A DNA stretch of 10,419 nt from contig JAFAAX010000039.1 of NCBI GenBank assembly GCA_023426345.1, positions 1-10,419 of the forward strand, in the 5' to 3' direction. The translations under genes were made by a program, and so were the position numbers. This stretch comes from Actinomycetes bacterium. GTDB taxonomy: Bacteria; Actinomycetota; Actinomycetes; Actinomycetales; Actinomycetaceae. Below, piece by piece: positions 1 to 5,831 of this stretch. Below the pieces are notes generated by a model, which was given only the letters and a program-made list of their open reading frames with translations, was not told the origin of the DNA and did no database searches. The number at the start of each line of letters is the position of its first letter. Positions within the stretch are counted from its first letter, which is position 1.

Positions 1-24
1 GGTCGATCCCGATCAGGACGACCG

Positions 25-1290
25 ATGGTGAGCGCCGCTCCCCCCGCTCCCCCCGCGTCCCGCCGCCCCCGCGCCGCCCGCGCGGCAACGGCGCTCGGCG
101 CCCTCGCGGCGGCCGCCACGCTGGCGCTCGGCGTCCTGGCGCCCACCGCCCGGGCCGACGAGGCCGCCATCACCACGCAGGATTACGTCTCCGTCTACGA
201 CTTCGCGGATCTGCGCGCCCAGGGGCTCGACGGGTCCGGCGTGACGATCGCGATGATCGACGGCCCCGTCGACACGACCGTGCCGGAGCTGGCCGGCGCG
301 GACATCACCTCGACGCAGGTGTGCCCCATCGACCAGGACGCCGCCTACACCGCCCACGGCACGGCCGTCGCCTCCGTGCTGGCGTCCCCGGCCTACGGAT
401 GGGCCCCGGAGGCGAAGATCCTCAGCTATGAGCTTCCGTTCTCCAACAGCTGGGAACTCCCCCCGGAGTGCCTCCAGGACGGAAAGCACACCTTCGCGTC
501 CCTCCTCAACCAGGCGATCAACGACGGCGCCGACCTCATCAACGTCTCGGTGGGCGCGTTCGACACACCGACGTTCGCCGCCGTGCGGGCGGCGCAGCTC
601 GGCATCCCCGTCGTCTTCGGAGCCGGCAACGACTCGATCGACGTCCTGGGCCTCGGACAGACCAACGGCCTGGTCACCGTCGGAGCCACAGACCTCGACG
701 CCCACATCGCCAGCTATTCGGACCACGGCCCGGGCCTCACGGTCGTCGCCCCGGGCGAGCCCATCACCATGCGGGAGGCTGACGACGCCGGCGCCCTCAC
801 CCGGATCGCGACGGGCCACTCCGGCACCTCCTTCGCGGCCCCGATGGTCACCGGGCTGCTGGCGCTGGGCATGCAGAAGTACCCCGAGGCGTCGGGCAAC
901 CAGCTCCTGCGCACCCTCATCGCGACCGCGGCCAGCCCCACCAGCGGCACCTGGGACGAGTACTGGGGGTGGGGCCTCATCCAGAGCCGCGACTTCCTGG
1001 ACGCGGACCCGGCCGACGAGGACACGTCCGATCCGCTGATGGACAAGGTGCCCGGCGAACGGCCGACGGCCGAGGACGTGGCGGACTACCGCGACGGGCT
1101 GGTCGACCCCGATCAGATCCTCAACGATCCGTCCTACGTCTACCGCGGCGTCGACGAGTACATCGTCGCGAGCCACCCGGAGATCTCGCAGCTGGGCACC
1201 TCCCCGCGCTACCGGACCCGTCTCCCCGGCGCGGAGGCCTCGTCCACGCCCTCCAGCCCCGGCGCGGAAGGAGGCACGGACGATGGCTGA
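25..1290 (+). CDS. mycP: Mycosin-type subtilisin-like serine protease of a type VII secretion system
   Basis: This is a 421-residue S8-family protease, presumed to act outside the cytoplasmic membrane on the secretion complex or its substrates. Residues 13-19 are Arg-rich, 20-42 hydrophobic, and an AxA site (A42-R43-A44) precedes D45, so it has a Sec signal peptide. The subtilase triad is complete: Asp79 in IAMIDGPVD, His111 in AHGTAVAS and Ser269 in GHSGTSFAAP. The oxyanion Asn202 lies in FGAGNDS. Cys100 and Cys149 could form a disulfide. Mycosins normally end in a transmembrane anchor; here residues after about 310 form an acidic, hydrophilic tail of some 110 residues with no membrane segment. 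The ATG start has AGGA seven bases upstream and places the signal peptide correctly, although the frame is open to the window edge. The gene overlaps the next one by 8 bp. Family assignment is firm; mycosin rather than generic subtilase rests on the EccC and EccD neighbours. Confidence 0.9.
   Translation: MVSAAPPAPPASRRPRAARAATALGALAAAATLALGVLAPTARADEAAITTQDYVSVYDFADLRAQGLDGSGVTIAMIDGPVDTTVPELAGADITSTQVCPIDQDAAYTAHGTAVASVLASPAYGWAPEAKILSYELPFSNSWELPPECLQDGKHTFASLLNQAINDGADLINVSVGAFDTPTFAAVRAAQLGIPVVFGAGNDSIDVLGLGQTNGLVTVGATDLDAHIASYSDHGPGLTVVAPGEPITMREADDAGALTRIATGHSGTSFAAPMVTGLLALGMQKYPEASGNQLLRTLIATAASPTSGTWDEYWGWGLIQSRDFLDADPADEDTSDPLMDKVPGERPTAEDVADYRDGLVDPDQILNDPSYVYRGVDEYIVASHPEISQLGTSPRYRTRLPGAEASSTPSSPGAEGGTDDG
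1266..1274 (+). promoter_or_regulatory. Strong ribosome binding site inside the 3' end of mycP
   Basis: GGAAGGAGG lies eight bases before the ATG at 1283, within the last codons of the mycosin gene. It is the best Shine-Dalgarno match on the plus strand here. It decides the start of the 113-residue protein, which begins before the mycosin stop codon. Confidence 0.7.
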
Positions 1291-1624
1291 GGCCGTTGAG
1301 TTCGATCGCGACCTGGTCGGGGTCGCCGCCAAGAGGAACTGGGAGGACTCGGAGGCCTTCGCCGGCATCGCGAGATTCATCCGCATCAACCTCGCCGGGG
1401 ACGCCGCGGTCACCACGCTCGACGGCACCGGCGACGTGGGGACATCGGCGTTGCGGGACGCGTTGGACTATGCGCAGGAGACGATGGCCGGCGTGACCGT
1501 GGAGTTCTCCGACACGTGCGCCCTTTTGGGGTCGGGCGGCGAGGACGCGGTCGATGACTTCGACGCGACCGAGTACCGGCTCACCGAGTCCTACCAGCGG
1601 CTCCGCGACCTGATGGGGGAATGA
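1283..1624 (+). CDS. Small helical protein with YxxxE motif; putative type VII substrate or partner (PE/EspC-like)
   Basis: This is a 113-residue acidic protein with no signal peptide or membrane segment. It reads as two mainly helical stretches (about 5-36 and 54-110) around a Gly/Asp/Thr-rich turn (residues 47-54). Near the C-terminus, Tyr98-x-x-x-Glu102 matches the general type VII secretion motif YxxxD/E, in the right place at the end of the second helical stretch. There is no WxG in the turn. Size, motif position and location just upstream of a WXG-containing protein resemble PE or EspC-type proteins, which pair with a WxG partner. I cannot recognise a specific family by sequence, so the role is inferred. 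The start overlaps the mycosin stop by 8 bp, and the next gene begins 4 bp after this stop, so co-translation is likely. It could instead be a cytosolic chaperone for the next product. Confidence 0.8.
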   Translation: MAEAVEFDRDLVGVAAKRNWEDSEAFAGIARFIRINLAGDAAVTTLDGTGDVGTSALRDALDYAQETMAGVTVEFSDTCALLGSGGEDAVDDFDATEYRLTESYQRLRDLMGE

Positions 1625-1628
1625 GACG

Positions 1629-4244
1629 ATGAGCGGCCAAGACGTCATGCCGGCGCCACTCGATATCTCGGCGAACGCCGACGATCTGGGGATGGATTGG
1701 GCGAACGTCGGCAAGGAGGTCGCCCGCACCCAGATCGCCACCCAGTCCGTGGAGGTGATCGGCTGGGAGGGGGACTCCAACGACGCCTACGCCGACGAGG
1801 CCCGGACGTTGAAGGAGCACACGCTCTCCCTGGTCGACTGCTTCGCCCCCCTCCAGGACGCCTTGACGCCGTGGGCGGCGGCCGTGCACACGGCGGTCGC
1901 CCAGACGATCCCCGGCTACTGGGGCGAATACGACCAGGCCACCGCCGACTACCAGACGGACTATGACAACTTCGACATCGAGATCCAGGAGGCGCGGGCC
2001 CAGGGGCATCCCTACTCCCTGTCGGTCATCACGGAGCAGCGCGGGATCTTCCTCGAGACCCGCGACTCCCGCCACTCCGAGATCGTCAAGAAGTACCACG
2101 ACACGCTCCAGTCCCTCGACGACACCGCCGGCGAGTCCGCCACAGCCGTCCGCGCCGCCGTCGACAGGCTCTTCGGCGGGCAGCCCGCGCCGGAGGGCCG
2201 CGACGCGATCGGAGCCGCCCTGTTCGCCGACATGCCCCTCACCGCGGACTTCGCCGCCTACCAGGCCGCGTACGCGGACGCGACCGAGGCGGCCGGCCTC
2301 CTCGAGGACTTCGCCGCCGGCGACATCGGGGCCCTGGAGGCGTTCGCCGACCAGTACGGCGGCCGGGTCGGAGACCCGGCCTTCGAGCTCGCCCTGGCCG
2401 AGGTGCTGGGCCCGGAGGGGTTCAACGACGCCATGGCGTCACTGGCGGAGTACCGCTCCTTCGGCGACGATCCCCACGGCGGAGCGGGCGGGGTCACGCC
2501 CGCCATGCAGTCGGCCTTCGCCGTGCTGGCGGGATCGTTCGCCACGATGTCGGGCGGGCCCGGGCAGGCGATGGGCGCCTACACCGCCGCGCTCCAGGCC
2601 GACGAGCAGCCCGCCTGGCTCGACTCGCTGGTCGAGACCGGCTCACACGAGTACACCCTCCATTCCGCGCTCGGCGACGAGGGCGAGTCGGGGTCCTGGT
2701 TCGACGGGTACTGGGCGCAGGGCCAGCTGCTCGCCTTCGCCCATTCCGGGCTCGGCCGCACGCCCGGCGCCGAGTTCTTCGACGTCGTCGGCGGGGGCCT
2801 GGCGGACTCCGAGATCGACAGGGTCGTGGCGTATCCCGGATCGAATCCAACGGCCCACTCGTCCTTCCAGATGGCGGGCGGAGTGCCCTTCTGGGATCCC
2901 GACCGCTACGACATCCCCTACGCGGACGACCTCGAGCACCTCAACGACCCGATGGCCCATTTCATCTCCGCCAGCGGCGGCAGCCAGGACGCCGCCACCA
3001 CGTTCTTCAACCAGACGGTCGGAGACGCCTCAGGCCACGGCCGCACGATGATGGAGTACCTCCTGGAGAACCGCTCCGCCTCCGGCCCTCAGACGGACAA
3101 CGGGCTCATCGCGCGCATCGTCGAGGCGCAGGGGACCGACCGCGGGCCGGGCGACTCCGCCAGCGTCACGCTGGCCCACAACTTCCTCGACTCCTACTCC
3201 CAGGTCCTCTCCGACGGGGCCTACCGCTCCATCGAGGGATACACGGTCTCCCTCCCGCACGACGCCTTCGCGGAGGCGCGGGTCCCGGCCTCCGAGGTGA
3301 TCTCCTCCTACATCGACACCCTCATCGGGGCCTCGGGCGTCAACGGGGACCTCACCCCGATGGGGGTCGACGGGCCCCTCGGCTTCAGCGACCTGGCCGC
3401 CGTGGAGATCCTCGGGCCGGATGGCGAGCACCTCGGATACTCATTGGGCCTCTCCGAGGACATGCAACGGCGAATGGCGGCCGTGTACCGGGATCTGGCC
3501 CTGGACCGCCCCGACGAGCTGGTCATGGGGGAGGGCACCGGCAACAGCGACAATCCGCCCGCGTTCCAGCGGGTCGTCGCGGCCGCCACGGCATACGACG
3601 CGGAACGCCTCAACGCCTTGATGGCCGCGCACGCCAGCCCCGAGGAGATCCAGTCCGCCGTCGCGGACTCCAGCCGATTCCTCGACGACTACACCACCGA
3701 GCTCGACGCGGCCTGGGGGCACGACGGACACCAGAAGGACGAATGGCGGGACTTCCTCGTCGGGGCCGCCAAGGCCGCGGACGGCAAGGTCCCCGTCGGA
3801 ACCGTCGTCGGGACCACCATCGGAGGCCCTGTGGGGACCGGTGTCGGTTTCGCCGTCGACCAGGCGTGGAAGCACACGGCGGGACAGCTCATCGACCAGT
3901 GGGCCGATGCCGGCTGGCCCTCTGAGGAGGACCTGGCCCACCAACGCAGTTCCGCGTTGGAGACCTACCTCAGCACCACGCTGTCCCAGCAGGCCGCCGA
4001 CGCGGTCCTCACCAACGGCTACTGGGCGCCGGGCAACGATCCCACGACGTGGCTGAACGGCCAGCCCAGCGCCCCCTCCCCGGCCTCGCCGCAGTGGTTC
4101 GTCACCGAGGACGGCGGCATCGACTGGCAGAAGGTCGCGAACAGCGACGAGGCCGCGGACGCCTACGAGCGCTTCCTCCGCGAGAAGTTCGCGGCGAATG
4201 TCGTCGACGTCGACTCCACGATCCGCCAGGAGCTGGAGCGATGA
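1629..4244 (+). CDS. Large WXG-domain protein, putative type VII-secreted substrate of unknown function
   Basis: This 871-residue acidic protein has no signal peptide. Residues 1 to about 185 look helical and contain Trp46-Glu47-Gly48, a WXG motif followed by a long helical region ending with Tyr112-x-x-x-Asp116 (YxxxD). This is the pattern of type VII substrates whose N-terminal helical domain is read by the secretion machine. Residues about 190-700 are a long mixed region with no motif I can name; its repeated FFN, LLEN and helical blocks vaguely recall DUF6571-like WXG proteins, a tentative impression only. Residues 721-743 form a Gly/Val/Thr-rich hydrophobic stretch. A Pro/Ser linker follows (about 817-825), then a charged helical C-terminus. 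No toxin catalytic motif is visible. A GGGGGA site eight bases before the ATG supports the start. The stop overlaps the lipoprotein start as ATGA. Confidence 0.85.
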   Translation: MSGQDVMPAPLDISANADDLGMDWANVGKEVARTQIATQSVEVIGWEGDSNDAYADEARTLKEHTLSLVDCFAPLQDALTPWAAAVHTAVAQTIPGYWGEYDQATADYQTDYDNFDIEIQEARAQGHPYSLSVITEQRGIFLETRDSRHSEIVKKYHDTLQSLDDTAGESATAVRAAVDRLFGGQPAPEGRDAIGAALFADMPLTADFAAYQAAYADATEAAGLLEDFAAGDIGALEAFADQYGGRVGDPAFELALAEVLGPEGFNDAMASLAEYRSFGDDPHGGAGGVTPAMQSAFAVLAGSFATMSGGPGQAMGAYTAALQADEQPAWLDSLVETGSHEYTLHSALGDEGESGSWFDGYWAQGQLLAFAHSGLGRTPGAEFFDVVGGGLADSEIDRVVAYPGSNPTAHSSFQMAGGVPFWDPDRYDIPYADDLEHLNDPMAHFISASGGSQDAATTFFNQTVGDASGHGRTMMEYLLENRSASGPQTDNGLIARIVEAQGTDRGPGDSASVTLAHNFLDSYSQVLSDGAYRSIEGYTVSLPHDAFAEARVPASEVISSYIDTLIGASGVNGDLTPMGVDGPLGFSDLAAVEILGPDGEHLGYSLGLSEDMQRRMAAVYRDLALDRPDELVMGEGTGNSDNPPAFQRVVAAATAYDAERLNALMAAHASPEEIQSAVADSSRFLDDYTTELDAAWGHDGHQKDEWRDFLVGAAKAADGKVPVGTVVGTTIGGPVGTGVGFAVDQAWKHTAGQLIDQWADAGWPSEEDLAHQRSSALETYLSTTLSQQAADAVLTNGYWAPGNDPTTWLNGQPSAPSPASPQWFVTEDGGIDWQKVANSDEAADAYERFLREKFAANVVDVDSTIRQELER

Positions 4245-5230
4245 GGACGGGATCCCTCAGGGGGAGGCAGGCGGCGGCCGCAGCGGCAGCGGTTGCCGCG
4301 CTCCTGGTCTGCGCCGGCTGCACGACGCCCGGGGGCGCGGCATCGGGCGACCAGGGCGCGCCGTTCGCGCAGTGGAGCGCGGCGAGCCTCACGCACGGCT
4401 TCGACGTCCTTCAGCAACAGGCGGCGGCCTCGGACGGCCCGGAGACGATCCTCCTGTCCGAGGACTCCCTCACCGGCATCTGGCGCGACGCCACGGGACT
4501 GCACCCCCAGGGCCTCACGACCCGGATCGACGCGGAGAACGCCCTGCCGGCCGACGTCTCCTCAATGGACGGGGAGGTCCGGGGCGATCCCCGGGTGCCC
4601 GTGCCCCTCGACGCGTCCACTGCCGCCCTGATCCTCGGCCTCACGGATCGGGATCTTCCCGACGACTGCGCCGACGGCACGCGGACCGCGCGTCTCACGT
4701 GGACTCCCGCCGGATCCGCCCTGTTCCAGACCTCCTGCGCCGATCGATCCGACGGCTCCCGCCACCTCCAGCGCTCCTTCATCGGCGGCGCCGCGTGGAC
4801 TGACGCCACCGACATCATGGACCCCGCCACCCTCGACCGCGTCCTCGACGAGGCCGGCCTGTTCATCGCGCCGGACGCCGATGTGTCGGGCCTCCTCATC
4901 CGCCCGACCGCGAACCCTCCGGTCGCGGAGCTCACGGGCGTCCCGTCGGACGACGGCTGCGTCCCCGCGTTCACCCGCGGGTTGGCCGACCCCTCATACT
5001 CCGCCGACTACTGCGCCACCCGGGATCCCTCCTGGACGGCCGACCCGTTCCCCCTGGCCGACGTCCCCCGCGACGCGCTGCCCGACGCCCTCGGGCAGTT
5101 GCACGACCTCGGGGCCACCGCTGACAACCTCGCGGTCCTCCGGATCGCCAGCATCGCCGGCACGCCGACGCTGGCCGCGCAGTGGAACGGCCCCGCCGGG
5201 ACCGTCGACCAGCAGGTGCCCCTGCGCTGA
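4241..5230 (+). CDS. Lipoprotein of unknown function in the type VII operon
   Basis: This is a 329-residue predicted lipoprotein. The N-terminus has basic residues (R2, R7, R9), a poly-Ala hydrophobic core (11-23) and a lipobox-like C24-A25-G26-Cys27, so Cys27 would be lipidated. Cys at -3 is less usual than Leu but acceptable. I chose the ATG at 4241, although the frame is open back to 4049, because it gives a correct lipoprotein signal, has AGGAG eight bases upstream, and forms an ATGA overlap with the preceding stop. The mature part has no recognised domain. Four further cysteines (in DDCADG, QTSCADR, DDGCVPA and DYCATR) could form two disulfides, fitting an exported location. Coupling to the WXG protein suggests a role at the outer face of the membrane in its export or anchoring; this is inference only. 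Confidence 0.85.
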   Translation: MRTGSLRGRQAAAAAAAVAALLVCAGCTTPGGAASGDQGAPFAQWSAASLTHGFDVLQQQAAASDGPETILLSEDSLTGIWRDATGLHPQGLTTRIDAENALPADVSSMDGEVRGDPRVPVPLDASTAALILGLTDRDLPDDCADGTRTARLTWTPAGSALFQTSCADRSDGSRHLQRSFIGGAAWTDATDIMDPATLDRVLDEAGLFIAPDADVSGLLIRPTANPPVAELTGVPSDDGCVPAFTRGLADPSYSADYCATRDPSWTADPFPLADVPRDALPDALGQLHDLGATADNLAVLRIASIAGTPTLAAQWNGPAGTVDQQVPLR

Positions 5231-5245
5231 CGGCCCGGCCGCGGG

Positions 5246-5782
5246 CTACTGGCCCACCGAGAACTGGCGGGACAACGGCGCGCCGGTCTGCGGGTTCGGG
5301 TCCGCGCCGAGCAGCGTGAAGACGTACCCCCCGCCCGAGTCCAGCGTCACCGTCCACGCGGACGCGTTGTCGCAGGCCGCGGTCGTGCACAAGTCGATCC
5401 AGGTGTCCCCGACCCGCCAGTTCGTCGGGCTGCCCATCATGAGCAGCAGGGCGTCGTCCCCGGTGACGGTGCCGTCCTCGTGGAGCCGCATGCGGGTGCC
5501 GTCCGCGTCGAGCGCCCCCGAGACGTAGTCGAGCTCCGGCCCGACGACATCGTTGAGTCCCTGGGCCTCGGCGACCACCGCGTCGATGGCCTCCTGGCCG
5601 TCGGCCTGCCCGGCCCGCTGCGCGAGGTCGCTGCGCGTCCCCTCGCCGAGGTGGGGCAGCCCGGCGATCGTCTCCTGCGCGGCCTCGTGGGGGTCCTTCC
5701 CCCCGCATCCCGAGATCCCCGCGGACACCGCGAGCGCAGCGGCGAGCGCCGCCACCGTCCGAAGCCCTCGCGACCGCGTCAT
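5246..5782 (-). CDS. Small lipoprotein of unknown function downstream of eccC
   Basis: This is a 178-residue predicted lipoprotein starting MTRSRGLRT, with a hydrophobic core at residues 10-23 and lipobox I23-S24-G25-Cys26. The mature part begins with a helical, Ala/Glu/Gln-rich stretch and ends in a strand-rich region containing the closely spaced cysteines of DLCTTAACDN, probably a disulfide. No known domain is recognised. The ATG at 5782 has a perfect AGGAGG six bases upstream. A GTG at 5818 in the same frame, also preceded by GGAG, would add 12 residues and cannot be excluded. It lies 49 bp after the eccC stop on the same strand, so the two are probably co-transcribed. It converges on the other lipoprotein gene with 15 bp between stops. 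A structural or accessory role at the secretion complex is plausible but unproven. Confidence 0.8.
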   Translation of the reverse strand: MTRSRGLRTVAALAAALAVSAGISGCGGKDPHEAAQETIAGLPHLGEGTRSDLAQRAGQADGQEAIDAVVAEAQGLNDVVGPELDYVSGALDADGTRMRLHEDGTVTGDDALLLMMGSPTNWRVGDTWIDLCTTAACDNASAWTVTLDSGGGYVFTLLGADPNPQTGAPLSRQFSVGQ

Positions 5783-5788
5783 CCTCGT

Positions 5789-5794
5789 CCTCCT
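5789..5794 (-). promoter_or_regulatory. Ribosome binding site choosing the lipoprotein start
   Basis: Read on the minus strand this is AGGAGG, six bases before the ATG at 5782-5780. It favours that ATG over the upstream in-frame GTG at 5818, whose own site is a shorter GGAG. Confidence 0.6.
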
Positions 5795-5831
5795 CGCCCG
5801 GACGGACCCGGCGTCCACCGACCTCTCCAGA

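Noticed and set aside
58..90. Possible twin-arginine (Tat) signal in the mycosin, from the RR pair at residues 13-14.
   Set aside because: The residues after RR do not fit the Tat consensus, and the hydrophobic core with AxA site fits an ordinary Sec signal; mycosins are Sec substrates.
1105..1117. Near-copy of the window's first bases (encoding VDPDQ) in the 3' part of mycP, suggesting a duplication.
   Set aside because: The match covers only about a dozen bases with a mismatch, and the sequence diverges immediately after; chance is sufficient.
13..1428. A 471-codon open frame on the minus strand opposite mycP.
   Set aside because: The mycosin frame has a signal peptide and a complete catalytic triad, whereas this frame is compositionally biased, spans two plus-strand genes and has no domain.
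3711..3747. His/Asp-rich stretch GHDGHQKDEW in the large WXG protein as a metal-nuclease or toxin motif.
   Set aside because: It does not match HNH, GIY-YIG or other nuclease spacing and sits in a helical-looking region; short His/Asp clusters are common by chance in such acidic proteins.
4049..4240. N-terminal extension of the lipoprotein frame by 64 codons.
   Set aside because: It would overlap the WXG-protein gene by almost 200 bases and bury the lipoprotein signal. The ATG at 4241 has a proper ribosome site and the usual ATGA junction.
5231..5245. Possible bidirectional terminator between the convergent lipoprotein genes (CCCGGCCGCGGG).
   Set aside because: The inverted symmetry is short and imperfect, with no loop or T-tract, and such strings are frequent at this GC content.
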